This document shows positions 1-9,287 of a stretch of 64,000 nt of DNA, piece by piece (position 1 is the stretch's first letter; each line of letters starts with the position of its first letter). The notes beneath the pieces were generated by a model that worked only from the letters and a program-made list of their open reading frames with translations, was not told where the DNA came from and ran no database searches. The translations under genes were made by a program, and so were the position numbers. The stretch comes from Gemmatimonadaceae bacterium (GTDB taxonomy: Bacteria > Gemmatimonadota > Gemmatimonadetes > Gemmatimonadales > Gemmatimonadaceae). Location of the stretch: assembly GCA_020851035.1 (NCBI GenBank), contig JADZDM010000012.1, forward strand, positions 1 to 64,000. The letters run 5' to 3'.

Positions 1-30
1 ACCGCTGCGGTGCGCCACGTCACGCGCCGC

Positions 31-2601
31 TCACCAATCCGCCAGCGTGGCGGCGTCGTCGGCGGTCGTCGAGGCAACGGGCACGGCGTCGCGCCGCTGT
101 GGTGGCGCAGTGCGCGACGGACGTCCGCGTCCCACCCTGACGTGCGCCGCTGCACCCTCCGGCGCATGCCACCCCGTCTCGTCGTCCACGCCGGCCTGCG
201 AAACCGCCACGGCGACGCCGGCATGCGCGGCATCGAGGCGGAATCGCCCAACCAGCGCCGCGAGGATCCCGGACATCGCTGACAGCTCTTCCGAGGCGGC
301 CGCCGTCTCCTCGGCATTCGCCGCCGACGACGACGTGTAGCTGGCGACCGAGGCCGCCGCCGTGTCGATCGTCAGCAGGCCATCCGACTGCGTCGCCGTG
401 GACGCCGCGATGTCATCCACCACGACGACCGCGCGGCCCGCGTGGGACTCGATGGCCTGCAGCACCGCCACGGCGGCGTCGCCCAGCTTCACGCCGCCCT
501 GAACGCTCTTGACGGTCCCGTTGATCACGTCCTGCGACTCCTTGGCCGCCTCGGTTGCGCGCAGGGCCAGCGCCCGAACCTCTTCCGCCACGATCGCGAA
601 GCCGGCGCCGGCCTCACCGGCCCGTGCCGCCTCCACTGCCGCATTCAGCGCGAGCAGGTTCGTCTGCGCGGCGATCTCCTCCATCTTCCGCGCGATCTTC
701 TGTGTCTGCATCGTCCGGTCGTTGATCACGGCCAGGGCCGCCGACACCTCCAGCACCCGCTCGTTACCGGCCCGGGCTTCGCTGCGGGTGAGGGCCACCA
801 GCGCGTTCAGTTCGTTCGTGCGGCCACGCACGTTGTCGCCGAGCGTGCGCTGTTCGGAGATGTCGCCGCTCATCGACTCCAGCAGGCCCGCCTGCTTGGT
901 GGCGCCGTGGGCCTGGGCCTGTGCCGCGGTGGCGATCTCCTGGGCGGCGGCGTGGATGCCGTCGGATTCGCGGCGCACCTCGGACAGCGCGGCGGCCAGG
1001 TCGTCGATCGCGGAGTTGAGGCTCATGGCGAGGGCCGCATGGTCGCCCTCGTAGGTCCCCTGCATGCGGGTGCGCAGGTCGCGCTGGGCCAGCCGGCCAA
1101 GCACGTCACGGGCCTCGCGCACCGGCGCGGCGCCGGCTTCGAGCGTGGCATTCACGCCCGAGACGAGGGCACGGAAGGCGCCGTCGAAGCGCTGCGCATT
1201 GCCGCGCTCGTCGAGCTGGCCAGCCTGCGCCGCGGTCGAGAGCTGCTGCATCTCCTGCACCAGTGCGTCGAGCGTGTCACGCATGGAGATGAACGAGCGC
1301 GTCAGCACGTCCTGCTCTGAGCGGCATGCGATCGACACACCTGTGTTGCCGGCGGCGATGCTGTTGGCGGTGGCGGCCAGCGACTGCTGCGCGGTCACGA
1401 TGGCATTGAGTGACGTGCCCATGCGGCCGATCTCGTCCTCCGACGACACGGGTGCCTCGCGATCGAGTCGCCCCACGGCGACGTCCTGCGCGATGCTGGC
1501 CATCTGGGCGATGGGCCGCGCGACGGCGTTGCCGATGCGCAGCGCGATGATGACGATCACGCAGGCCACCCCGAGCCCGAGTGCCAGCACCGTCAGCCGC
1601 AGGCCGCCGACGTTGGCGGCGGCATCGATCTCGTCGCGCGGCACGCTGATGATCACGCCCCAGTTCATGCCCGGGTACCCCAGCGCGCCGCGCAGGTGCG
1701 CGTACCCCACGGCCATCGCCTTGCCGGCGATGGTCGCGTCCCGATGACCGCTCTCGCCGCGCTGCAGCAGGAGCAGGGACCCGCCAGGCCCGCGTTCCAC
1801 GCCCAGCACGGAGTCCGCGAGGTCACGGCCACCCTGCGCGAGCTTGCGGCCGGTGCTGTCCACCACGAGAAGCGTGGCGCCGGGATAGCCGGTCTCGGCC
1901 AGGTCGCGAGCGGCGTCGCCGAGCATCGCGGTCACGAGGCTCACGGTGGCGAGGTTGCGCCAGCAGCCGATGGCCTCACCGGCGCGGTTGCGCAGTGGCG
2001 CCGCGAAGCCGATCACGTTCGCGGCCCCCGGGCCGTAGATCCGCAACACGTCGGCATCCGGGGCGGCGGGCGTGATCACGGTGCCGGTGGCCGACGCATT
2101 GCTGGTGGCACTGAACTGCATGTGCGTGGAGAACCGGCCGGCCATGCACGACTTGAACCACATCGCGTCACGATAGTTCTGCGCGTAGATCGGCTCAGAC
2201 GCCACCGGCTTGCCCGCGGCGTCCCGGTCGTTCACGGCAATCACCCGGCCGTCACTGTCCACCAGCGTCGAAAGGACGTACATGCCGTAGGCGGCAACGT
2301 AGGCATTGGTGCGGTCCACGATCCGGTTGCCCGCGGCACCGACCCGGTACCACTGCGTGCGGTCCTCGACCACGTCGTTGAAGCCGAACGCCTGCACGTC
2401 GCCGTATCGCTCGAAGAGGTTGCGATCGATCTTGTCGGCCACATGGCCGGCCGTCTTCTGGATGCCGTCCGCCGCGCGCTCCCGGATGGCGGCGGCGGAG
2501 CGCTGCAGGGTCAGGATCGAGGCAATCGCCAACGGCACGATGCCGAAGGCGAGGCAGAGGAGCGCGAGTTTCCTCGCGATCGGCCAGTTCGAGAACTTCA
2601 T
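31..2601 (-). CDS. Membrane-bound methyl-accepting chemotaxis protein
   Basis: Chemoreceptor of about 856 residues. A first membrane helix lies at residues 11-33. It is followed by a long periplasmic sensor region (about 40-330) that looks like a double-Cache type ligand domain. A second membrane helix is at about 333-354, then a HAMP region and the conserved signalling hairpin containing [16 protein letters not shown], the tip that contacts CheA and CheW. The reading frame stays open to a start at 2700, but that adds an Arg-rich stretch before the first helix, so I chose the ATG at 2601; no clear Shine-Dalgarno marks either. The C terminus lacks a recognisable CheR-tethering pentapeptide. 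It lies apart from the che operon at 7-13.8 kb, which it could feed. The ligand is unknown. Confidence 0.9.
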   Translation of the reverse strand: MKFSNWPIARKLALLCLAFGIVPLAIASILTLQRSAAAIRERAADGIQKTAGHVADKIDRNLFERYGDVQAFGFNDVVEDRTQWYRVGAAGNRIVDRTNAYVAAYGMYVLSTLVDSDGRVIAVNDRDAAGKPVASEPIYAQNYRDAMWFKSCMAGRFSTHMQFSATSNASATGTVITPAAPDADVLRIYGPGAANVIGFAAPLRNRAGEAIGCWRNLATVSLVTAMLGDAARDLAETGYPGATLLVVDSTGRKLAQGGRDLADSVLGVERGPGGSLLLLQRGESGHRDATIAGKAMAVGYAHLRGALGYPGMNWGVIISVPRDEIDAAANVGGLRLTVLALGLGVACVIVIIALRIGNAVARPIAQMASIAQDVAVGRLDREAPVSSEDEIGRMGTSLNAIVTAQQSLAATANSIAAGNTGVSIACRSEQDVLTRSFISMRDTLDALVQEMQQLSTAAQAGQLDERGNAQRFDGAFRALVSGVNATLEAGAAPVREARDVLGRLAQRDLRTRMQGTYEGDHAALAMSLNSAIDDLAAALSEVRRESDGIHAAAQEIATAAQAQAHGATKQAGLLESMSGDISEQRTLGDNVRGRTNELNALVALTRSEARAGNERVLEVSAALAVINDRTMQTQKIARKMEEIAAQTNLLALNAAVEAARAGEAGAGFAIVAEEVRALALRATEAAKESQDVINGTVKSVQGGVKLGDAAVAVLQAIESHAGRAVVVVDDIAASTATQSDGLLTIDTAAASVASYTSSSAANAEETAAASEELSAMSGILAALVGRFRLDAAHAGVAVAVSQAGVDDETGWHAPEGAAAHVRVGRGRPSRTAPPQRRDAVPVASTTADDAATLADW

Positions 2602-2778
2602 GCGAAGGCGTGACTGAAGTGGAAAGGCGGGCCGTGCGGAACGGATGTCTCCTCGGAGGTTTCGGCTCGCGGCGCGCGAATCTCTTGCAGTCTCATCCAT
2701 TGAGGCCGCCTGACCGTCGGTGTCGGGTAGATTCCCGCGTTGCTGCAGGCGGGATCACCTCAACGGGACACGCAGACC

Positions 2779-3621
2779 ATGGCGCGGGTGGCAATTCTGG
2801 GGATGGGCCTGCTCGGCAGCGGTTTTGCCGAGGGCATGCTGAATCGTGGCGGGACGACCGTCGTGGTGTGGAATCGCACGCCGTCGCGGTGCGAGCCGCT
2901 GGTGGCGCTGGGGGCGACGGCCGCCGAGTCGCCGTCGGAGGCGGTGCGCGGGGCAGATCGGGTGCACCTCGTGCTCCTCGACGACGACAGCGTGGATGCG
3001 ATCATCGCCGAGTTCCAGGCGGCGCTGCATCCGGATGCCGTGATCATCGACCACACGACGAACCTGCCGGCGCGTGTGGCCGCCCGTGCCGCCAGGCTGG
3101 ATGCGGCCGGACTGCACTACCTGCATGCGCCGGTGATGATGGGGCCCGGCGCCGCGCGCGACGCGAAGGGCATGATCCTCGTTGCCGGACCCACGGCGCG
3201 CGTGCAGCGGGTGCACCCGGCGCTCGTGCCGATGACCGGCGAGGTGTGGCACGTCGGTGAGCGCCCCGACCTCGCTGCGGTGTACAAGCTCTTCGGCAAT
3301 GCCGGCGCGCTGTCGGTCGTCGGGGTGCTGGCCGACATCATGCGGATGGCCGACGCAGCGGCCGTGCCGCGCCGCGGCGTGCTGGAGATGCTCGCGAAGG
3401 TGAACCTCAATGGCCCGCTCAACATGCGGGGCACCATGATGGTCAGCGGGACCTACGAGCCGAACTTCACCCTCGAGGTGGCCCGCAAGGACCTGCGCCT
3501 GATGCTCGAGACGCTCGGTGACGCGAAGGCGCCGATGCTGGCGGCCCTCGCCGGCCACATGGACGACGCGCTGCGGGCCGGCATGGCGCGGGAAGACTTC
3601 GCCATCCTCGGCAAGGCGTGA
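2779..3621 (+). CDS. NAD(P)-dependent oxidoreductase, 3-hydroxyisobutyrate dehydrogenase family
   Basis: A 280-residue beta-hydroxyacid dehydrogenase. The N terminus has a Rossmann nucleotide-binding loop (ILGMGLLGSGFAEG), followed by the typical NRTPSR turn that often marks NADP preference. The substrate-loop glycines (MMGPGAARDAKG) and the second all-alpha domain come next. The usual catalytic lysine position falls in the YKLFGNAG segment. Family members reduce or oxidise 3-hydroxy acids or aldehydes such as tartronate semialdehyde, succinic semialdehyde or glyoxylate; I cannot choose among these. The ATG at 2779 begins exactly at the Rossmann strand, so I prefer it to a TTG 39 bases upstream. 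The gene is divergent from the chemoreceptor and convergent with the M28 peptidase. Confidence 0.85.
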   Translation: MARVAILGMGLLGSGFAEGMLNRGGTTVVVWNRTPSRCEPLVALGATAAESPSEAVRGADRVHLVLLDDDSVDAIIAEFQAALHPDAVIIDHTTNLPARVAARAARLDAAGLHYLHAPVMMGPGAARDAKGMILVAGPTARVQRVHPALVPMTGEVWHVGERPDLAAVYKLFGNAGALSVVGVLADIMRMADAAAVPRRGVLEMLAKVNLNGPLNMRGTMMVSGTYEPNFTLEVARKDLRLMLETLGDAKAPMLAALAGHMDDALRAGMAREDFAILGKA

Positions 3622-3630
3622 TGGGTGATA

Positions 3631-3659
3631 CGTGGTGTCACGCGTGAGGTGACACCACG
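3631..3659. terminator. Bidirectional terminator between convergent genes
   Basis: A perfect 11-bp inverted repeat (CGTGGTGTCAC and GTGACACCACG) encloses a 7-base loop. It fills the short gap between the stops of the oxidoreductase (plus) and the M28 peptidase (minus). No strong T-run follows on either side, which is common in GC-rich genomes. Confidence 0.7.
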
Positions 3660-3666
3660 GCTGCCA

Positions 3667-4923
3667 TCAGCGCAGGTGGGCACCGGTGAGCTGCGCGAGG
3701 GCGCCGAGCGTGGTCTGCGCGGCGTTCAGCCCGAGCCGGAAGTCCTTGTCGGTGAATGTCGTGAAGAGGTCCGTCGGCTGGTGCCAGTGTGGGTCCCACC
3801 CGCTGCCCACCTGCGACCCCCGCTCGTTCTCGCGCAGGCTGATCGCGGCCACGAGGTCCTGGAACGGGCCGGAGTCGGTGTTCGTCATGTGGGGCCCGAC
3901 CTGCGCTGGATAGTCGGTCGCGAACTTCTCGTTCGCCGCATGCAGCGCCCACGCCAGTGCCTGTGACTGTACCGCGAACTTCGAGTTGGACTGGAACTCG
4001 ATGTTCACGTCGGCCTCGGGACGCTGTTCCGGGGCCAGGGAACTGTCGGCGCGGGGCATGCCATGGTCGAACAGCATCATGTCGTGCTGGATCATGCCGA
4101 GCCACCTGGGCTCCGGGTACCGGCCGGAACCGGCTGGCATCTCCTGGCCCTGCAACGCCTGCCGCTGCGCCACGTAGGCCCGCGCGCCATTGAGCCCGGT
4201 TTCCTCGTTGTTCCAGAGGATGAAGCGGATCGAGCGCTCGGTCGTGACGTCCGGGCTGCTGAACACCCGCGCCAGCTGCATCACGAGTGCCGTGCCCGAG
4301 CCGTCGTCATTGGCCGCTTCACCCCAGCCGATGCCATCCATGTGCGCACCCACGATGTACATCTCGTCGGGACGCGTGCTGCCGACCTTCGTGCAGTAGA
4401 CCTCCTGCCGCGGGCCGGGCGTGCTCGGCTGCGCGTTGAGTGCGCGGAGCCTGGCATCGGGCTGGCGCAGCGAGTCGGAGTTCACGCCGGTGCGCGTGCG
4501 CATGCCGCGCGACCGGCCGCCACCCTGCTCGCGACGGATCGCACCCGGCAGCGCGGCACCGGCTGGAGCCGGGGCGGGCCGCGTCACCGGCGCCGGCGGT
4601 TGGTAGTCGTACGTGAGCCGTTCGGTGTTGGTGCAGCCGTAGCTCCGGAGTTGTGCCTCGATCCAGTCGATGGCGGCGCGGTTCCGGTCGGTCCCCTGGC
4701 GCCGGTCGCCGAAGGCGGTGAGGCCCTTGATGTTCGCCTTGTACAGGTCGAAGTCGAGGCGCGCGACCATGCGTCGGATCATCGCGTCGCTCGAGTCCGC
4801 GGCCGATGGCTGGGCGGTGGCGGTGGCCGGGAGCACCGCGAGCGCGGCGGCGAGCGCGAATCGGACTGGGCGGAAGGACACGTGGTTCCAGGGCTGCGGG
4901 CGGGGCGGGGCGCGTCGGGGCAC
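3667..4923 (-). CDS. Secreted M28 family zinc aminopeptidase
   Basis: A co-catalytic di-zinc peptidase of 418 residues, exported. The N terminus carries a signal peptide ending near ATATAQ; a GTG at 4881 would give a more compact signal, so the ATG at 4923 is not certain. Metal-site motifs appear in the family order: AHMDG...ANDDGSG (His and bridging Asp), LWNNEETG (the catalytic and metal-binding Glu pair), a later Asp in IQHD, and the C-terminal HMTNTDSGPF segment. A proline-rich linker interrupts the region between signal and catalytic core. Such enzymes release N-terminal amino acids from peptides outside the cytoplasm. The gene follows the universal stress protein gene on the same strand but a terminator-like hairpin separates them. 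Confidence 0.88.
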   Translation of the reverse strand: MPRRAPPRPQPWNHVSFRPVRFALAAALAVLPATATAQPSAADSSDAMIRRMVARLDFDLYKANIKGLTAFGDRRQGTDRNRAAIDWIEAQLRSYGCTNTERLTYDYQPPAPVTRPAPAPAGAALPGAIRREQGGGRSRGMRTRTGVNSDSLRQPDARLRALNAQPSTPGPRQEVYCTKVGSTRPDEMYIVGAHMDGIGWGEAANDDGSGTALVMQLARVFSSPDVTTERSIRFILWNNEETGLNGARAYVAQRQALQGQEMPAGSGRYPEPRWLGMIQHDMMLFDHGMPRADSSLAPEQRPEADVNIEFQSNSKFAVQSQALAWALHAANEKFATDYPAQVGPHMTNTDSGPFQDLVAAISLRENERGSQVGSGWDPHWHQPTDLFTTFTDKDFRLGLNAAQTTLGALAQLTGAHLR

Positions 4924-4987
4924 GGGGAAGCTGCCCTGCGGCCTGCGCCACCGCCAGCGTCCTGGTCGTGCGCGCCACGCGGGAACG

Positions 4988-5024
4988 ACGACGGGCGACA
5001 GCGCAGTGCGCCGTCGCCCGTCGT
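4988..5024 (-). terminator. Terminator after the universal stress protein gene
   Basis: A perfect 12-bp inverted repeat (ACGACGGGCGAC and GTCGCCCGTCGT) with a 13-base loop that holds its own small GCGC/GCGC stem. It lies between the stop of the stress protein gene and the start of the M28 peptidase gene, both on the minus strand. Confidence 0.65.
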
Positions 5025-5070
5025 GTGGGGCAATCCGACCTGGCCAGCACGCCGCGGTCGGCGCCTCGTG

Positions 5071-6366
5071 TTACGTGAGCGTCACCAGCGTCTGGCCGCC
5101 GGAGTGCTGCAGCCGCAGCACCTGGTCCACCCCGCCGGCATTGCTCTGCACGTCCATGTGCGTGACACCGGCGATGTTGTGCGTCATGTGCAGGCCGCGG
5201 GCGGCGGACGCGCCGAACATCAGGGAGACGATGCCGCTGTGACGGTCGAAGGTGCCGCCGACGAGCACCAGCTCGTGCCCGAGCATCTGTGCCCCGAGCT
5301 CCGCGTCATCCACCTCGACCGAACAGCGTCGGCCCGCATTCACCGAGGTGAACGCGGCCAGCTCGGCGTCCATGCCGGTGGTGTCGGCCGCGCGGATCCG
5401 GGAATCCGGCGCGCTCCGGGCGCGGGTGGTGGCGATGGTGCGCGCCGAGCCCGGGACCACCAGCACCGAGCAGCTCGCGTGCCGGATCAGCGAAGCCGCG
5501 ACGCTGCCGAGGATCATGCGGCGGATGAAGCCGTAGCCATGGGTGGCGGAGGCGATCAGGTCCGCACGCTGCTCCTCGGCGAACGCCAGCAGCGCATCGG
5601 TGGCGGTGCCGGTGAGCACCACGCTCTCGAACTGGACGCGGCCCTGCGCGAGGATGTCGCGCATCTGGCGGAACCCCGCATCCGCCTGCTCACGATACTG
5701 CGCGGCACGCTCCTGCAGGTAGGGCACGGAGGTGTCGAACGCCGGTGCGACATGCAGCAGCCAGACGTGCGCATCCGGCGCCGCGACCGAGAGCGCCACC
5801 TGGGCCGCATACAGGCTGAACGGGCTGAAGTCGGTGGCGATGACCACCCGGCGTGGCGGTGAGGTGAGCGTCGGCGCCACCGCCAGGATCGGCGCATCGC
5901 CGAGCTGCAGCATGCGCAACACCGGCTCACCGCCGAGCATGCGGTCCAGCCCGTGGTGCCGCCCGCGCCCGACGATCACGAGGCGAGCCTGCACCGACGC
6001 AGCGGTCTCGGCGACCGTGCGGGCCGGCTCGCCCAGCTTCACCAGCACCTGGGTCCCGTGGACGCCGTGCAGCACGCGCGTCAGTTGCTCGCGCACCGCC
6101 GCGAGGCGCGTGTCGAGGGCCTCCTCGGGAGGCGCCATCGAGACGACCATGCCGTCGACGCCGTAGATCGGCACCGCGGCCGGTTCCACCACGCTGAGTG
6201 CCACGAGGATGGCATTGGCGCGCGACGCGATCGACGCGGCCAGCGGCAGCGCGCCGTCGGACTCCGTCCCCGTGTCGGTCGCGACGAGCACCGGCCCATC
6301 GGGCAGGACCGTGGGTTCGAGCACGAAGACACCCGCGGGGGTCGCAAGTGTGGTTGTGGTGGACAT
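5071..6366 (-). CDS. Tandem UspA universal stress protein with C-terminal DUF5335-like domain
   Basis: A cytoplasmic protein of 431 residues made of three parts. Residues 1-140 and about 150-290 are two UspA folds. The second has the clear nucleotide-loop pattern (HGYGFIRRMILGS followed by RHASCSVLVVP); the first is more diverged. The last 110 residues resemble DUF5335-like small domains (from an alternating LVLVGGTFD, ISLMFG, MTHNIAG pattern to a final beta strand); this assignment is from memory of the family pattern and is tentative. Tandem Usp proteins bind ATP or small ligands and act in stress responses. The gene is monocistronic, with a 243-base gap to the divergent small gene at 6610 that must hold both promoters. 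Confidence 0.85.
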   Translation of the reverse strand: MSTTTTLATPAGVFVLEPTVLPDGPVLVATDTGTESDGALPLAASIASRANAILVALSVVEPAAVPIYGVDGMVVSMAPPEEALDTRLAAVREQLTRVLHGVHGTQVLVKLGEPARTVAETAASVQARLVIVGRGRHHGLDRMLGGEPVLRMLQLGDAPILAVAPTLTSPPRRVVIATDFSPFSLYAAQVALSVAAPDAHVWLLHVAPAFDTSVPYLQERAAQYREQADAGFRQMRDILAQGRVQFESVVLTGTATDALLAFAEEQRADLIASATHGYGFIRRMILGSVAASLIRHASCSVLVVPGSARTIATTRARSAPDSRIRAADTTGMDAELAAFTSVNAGRRCSVEVDDAELGAQMLGHELVLVGGTFDRHSGIVSLMFGASAARGLHMTHNIAGVTHMDVQSNAGGVDQVLRLQHSGGQTLVTLT

Positions 6367-6609
6367 CGTTCGCTCCTGACTCGGAAGGCGTGAGTGTCAC
6401 CGGAGAATGCTGACAGCGACAGCCGGCCCGCGTGCGATGGGCCTGCACCACACGGTGCCTCCGAACGCCCCCGGCGGGCATCGGGCATTGCCTGACTCGA
6501 CCCGGGCCGTGGCCCGCGCGGCGGCCTGCCCGGTGCTCCGACGTGGTGCAGGCGCCGACACTCGCTGCCAGTCCCGCTGTCTCCCGATCCCCGCCTCCCG
6601 GCATTCCAC

Positions 6610-6924
6610 ATGGCGTCCTGCCCGTACACCTGGGTCCGCAGCCTCTTCGGCGCACGGGGCGCCGCGCCACCGGGTGAGCCGGCGAAGAACCTGATGGTCC
6701 GCGTGGTGCGGGACGGCGAGGAGCGTGTCATGGTCTCGCTGCCCTCGCGCAGTGCGCGGTGGCTGATCGAGCTCATCCCCGCGGATGTGGTGGCGAGGAT
6801 CCGCGAGGAGCAGATCCCGCTGGATGCGATCACCGCGGACCTGGGCTCGCAGGCGGTCCTCTACCCGCGCCCGATCTTCTCGCTGATCGAGCCCGGCCGG
6901 CAGGTCGAGGTCTGGCTGGAGTAG
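6610..6924 (+). CDS. Small conserved protein, SHOCT-like C-terminal region
   Basis: A 104-residue protein. From the internal ATG at 6694 onward, the chain (VRVVRDGEERVMVSLPSR ... ending in EVWLE) has the pattern I know from small SHOCT-like regulatory-domain proteins: an N-terminal beta hairpin, an amphipathic helix and an acidic C-terminal strand. The first 28 residues are less conserved in look, so the true start could be 6694, giving a 76-residue protein. No Shine-Dalgarno clearly favours either. It is divergent from the stress protein gene and convergent with cheR. Function unknown. Confidence 0.55.
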   Translation: MASCPYTWVRSLFGARGAAPPGEPAKNLMVRVVRDGEERVMVSLPSRSARWLIELIPADVVARIREEQIPLDAITADLGSQAVLYPRPIFSLIEPGRQVEVWLE

Positions 6925-6976
6925 CGCGGCGCGCCGCTGGCACCGCCGCACTGCCGCCGCAACGCCTCCGCGGTGG

Positions 6977-7831
6977 TCAGGCCGCGGCGGCGGCCTGCAC
7001 CAGCGTCAGGTCGGCCGGCCGGCAGAACACCCCGGATGGATGATCCGGGACGCGCAGCACCGAGTCGGTCACGCCGAGCGTGCTCTCGGTGCCGCCAAGG
7101 AAGAGGCAGCCCCCGCGCACCATCGTCCGCGCGATGCGATCGATCACGTCCTTCTTCGTGGCGACGTCGAAGTAGATCAGCACGTTGCGGCAGAAGACGA
7201 TGTCGAACTGCCAGAATGCCGGGAAGGGGTCGAGGAGGTTGATCTCCTGGAACCTGACGCGATCCCGGATCTCCGGCTTCAGTGCGAACCCCTCGGGCAC
7301 CTGCGTGAAGTGCTTCACGAGCAGCGTCACTGGCAGTCCCCGCTGCACCTCGAACTGGTTGTAGACGCCGGCTTTCGCCCTTGCGAGGGCCGCCGCAGAG
7401 TAGTCGGTGGCCGTGATCTCCACCGGCACGCCACCGAGCAGGCGCTCGGCCTGTGCCACGATCATCGCGATGGAGTACGGCTCCTGGCCGGTGGAGCTCG
7501 CGGCGCACCAGATGCGCAGCGGGCGCTTCTCGGCGCGCGCGCGGGCGGCCGCCTGTGGCAGGATCTCCCGCTCGAGGGCCGCGAACGGCTTGCCGTCGCG
7601 GAAGAACAGCGTCTCGTTGGTGGTCATCGCATCACACACGTGCTTCACGAGGGCCGCAGGGGGCGCCTGCCGCAGCGCAGCCACCAGCGCGTTCACGTCG
7701 GCATGGCCGTACGTGGCGGCCACCGGGGGCAGCCGGCTCTCGAGCAGGTACTCCTTGCCGGCGCCGAGCGAGAGGCCGCTGTGCCGGTGGAGCAGCCCGG
7801 CCAGGAACGAGTATTCGTCGCTGGAGATCAT
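6977..7831 (-). CDS. cheR: Chemotaxis protein methyltransferase CheR
   Basis: The S-adenosylmethionine-dependent enzyme that methylates glutamates on chemoreceptors for adaptation. It has 284 residues with an N-terminal helical domain and a Rossmann methyltransferase domain. Visible signatures are NETLFFRDGKPF, the CAASSTGQEPYSIAM SAM-binding loop and FCRNVLIYFD. The frame is open far upstream but the ATG at 7831 overlaps the cheB stop as ATGA, which fixes the start. It is the last gene of the che operon. No TPR or other fused domain is present. Confidence 0.95.
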   Translation of the reverse strand: MISSDEYSFLAGLLHRHSGLSLGAGKEYLLESRLPPVAATYGHADVNALVAALRQAPPAALVKHVCDAMTTNETLFFRDGKPFAALEREILPQAAARARAEKRPLRIWCAASSTGQEPYSIAMIVAQAERLLGGVPVEITATDYSAAALARAKAGVYNQFEVQRGLPVTLLVKHFTQVPEGFALKPEIRDRVRFQEINLLDPFPAFWQFDIVFCRNVLIYFDVATKKDVIDRIARTMVRGGCLFLGGTESTLGVTDSVLRVPDHPSGVFCRPADLTLVQAAAAA

Positions 7832-8922
7832 GCGGCAACCGCCAGCCCGCACTCCGAGACGATGGCGGCCGCGATGCGGTCCAGGGGGAGGATGGCGTGT
7901 GCGATGCCTGCCGCGGCCACGGCACCGGGCATGCCCCACACGACGCTCGTCGCCTCGTCCTGCGCCAGGACCCGGCCGCCGCGTGCGTGCACCTCGCGCG
8001 CGCCGCGCATTCCATCCTCGCCCATGCCCGTCAGCACCACGGCCAGCGTCGAGGCGCCGTAGATGCCGGCGATGGACCGGAACATCGGATCGGCCGATGG
8101 GCGGCAGAAGTTCTCCGGCGGTGCCTGCGTGAGGCGTGCGACGGGGCGTCCCTCGTCCGTCTGCACCGTCAGGTGATACTCCCCTGGTGCGACGTACGTG
8201 CACCCCGGCTGCAGCAGGTCGCCGTCGCTCGGCTCCACGCAACGGCGGTGGGCGTCGCGCTCGAGGCGCTGGGCAAGCAGGGTGGTGAAGAGGGCAGGCA
8301 TGTGCTGGGTGATGAGGATCGGCAGCGCGAAGCTCAGGGGCAGGGCGCCGAGCACGGTGGCGAGTGCGTTCGGGCCGCCGGTGCTGGCGGCGATCGCGAG
8401 GATGCGTGGCCGCGCCTCGCCGTGGCGGGTGGCGAGCAGCTCCGTGCGCCGCGGCACGGCGGAACCCGGCGGCAGCGTCTCGTGCGGCGCGCCGGTGCGT
8501 GGCGCGCGGCCCACGGCGCGGATCTTCGCGGCGATCTCGGCGCTGATCGCGGCGAGCGTCGCGGCGCCGCTGCGCGCGGCAGGCTTCGCGATGAAGTCCG
8601 ATGCACCCAACGCGAGGGCGTGCATGGTGACCTCGGCCCCCTTCTGCGTGAGTGAGCTGGCCATGATCACGCGCACCCCGGGATGCCCCGCGAGGATGAG
8701 CGGCAGTGCCGCGAGCCCATCCATCTCCGGCATCTCGACGTCCAGCAGCACCACGTCGATCACGGTGTGCCGCAGCGCGTCGAGGGCGACCCGGCCGTTG
8801 GGTGCGGTGGTGACGACCGTCATGTCCGGCTCCGCATCCACGATGCGACCGAGTGCGCCGCGGATCACGGCGCTGTCGTCGACGATCAGGACGCGGATCG
8901 GCGTGGGGCCGGTGCCGGTCAC
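7828..8922 (-). CDS. cheB: Chemotaxis response regulator and protein-glutamate methylesterase CheB
   Basis: It removes methyl groups from receptors and opposes CheR; phosphorylation by CheA activates it. The 364-residue chain starts with a receiver domain (LIVDDSAVIR, phospho-acceptor Asp in LLDVEMPEMDG, KP near residue 108). A linker follows, then the methylesterase domain with its Ser-His-Asp triad visible in AASTGGPNA, ITQHMP and LTGMGEDG. The start is a GTG at 8922 that overlaps the cheY stop as GTGA; the open frame further upstream is not receiver-like. The 3' end overlaps cheR by four bases. These overlaps imply translational coupling of cheY, cheB and cheR. Confidence 0.95.
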   Translation of the reverse strand: MTGTGPTPIRVLIVDDSAVIRGALGRIVDAEPDMTVVTTAPNGRVALDALRHTVIDVVLLDVEMPEMDGLAALPLILAGHPGVRVIMASSLTQKGAEVTMHALALGASDFIAKPAARSGAATLAAISAEIAAKIRAVGRAPRTGAPHETLPPGSAVPRRTELLATRHGEARPRILAIAASTGGPNALATVLGALPLSFALPILITQHMPALFTTLLAQRLERDAHRRCVEPSDGDLLQPGCTYVAPGEYHLTVQTDEGRPVARLTQAPPENFCRPSADPMFRSIAGIYGASTLAVVLTGMGEDGMRGAREVHARGGRVLAQDEATSVVWGMPGAVAAAGIAHAILPLDRIAAAIVSECGLAVAA

Positions 8923-9287
8923 TGGACCCCGCAGGCGCCGAGCTTCGAGCCGATGATCGTGGCGTCGAAGGGTTTCATGATGTACTCCGAGGCGCCGAGC
9001 GTGAGCGCGGTCTCGACCTTGTCGAACGAGGTGTGTGTCGTGCACATGATGATCGGCGGTGGCACCACGGCGTTCTGGCCGGCGACGGCGGTGAGGAACG
9101 AGAGCCCGTCCATCACCGGCATGTCGATGTCGCAGAGCACCGCATCGAACGGGTCCCCCGCGACCAGCACGTGCAGCGCCTGCGCCCCGTCCTCGGCCTC
9201 GGTCACCGTGTACTCGAGCTGCTCGAGGATGCGCCGGATGGCCTTGCGGATGGTGCCCGAGTCGTCGACCACCAGGATGCGCTTCAT
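8919..9287 (-). CDS. cheY: CheY-type single-domain response regulator
   Basis: A 122-residue stand-alone receiver domain. Acidic pocket residues are in ILVVDDSG, the phospho-acceptor Asp in LCDIDMPVMDG, the conserved Thr in IMCTTHTS and the Lys in YIMKPFD. It is expected to carry the CheA phosphate to the motility output. The ATG at 9287 is preferred over a GTG three bases upstream, because GGAGG ends five bases before the ATG but only two before the GTG. The start overlaps the stop of the soluble receptor gene by one base (TGATG). Confidence 0.92.
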   Translation of the reverse strand: MKRILVVDDSGTIRKAIRRILEQLEYTVTEAEDGAQALHVLVAGDPFDAVLCDIDMPVMDGLSFLTAVAGQNAVVPPPIIMCTTHTSFDKVETALTLGASEYIMKPFDATIIGSKLGACGVQ

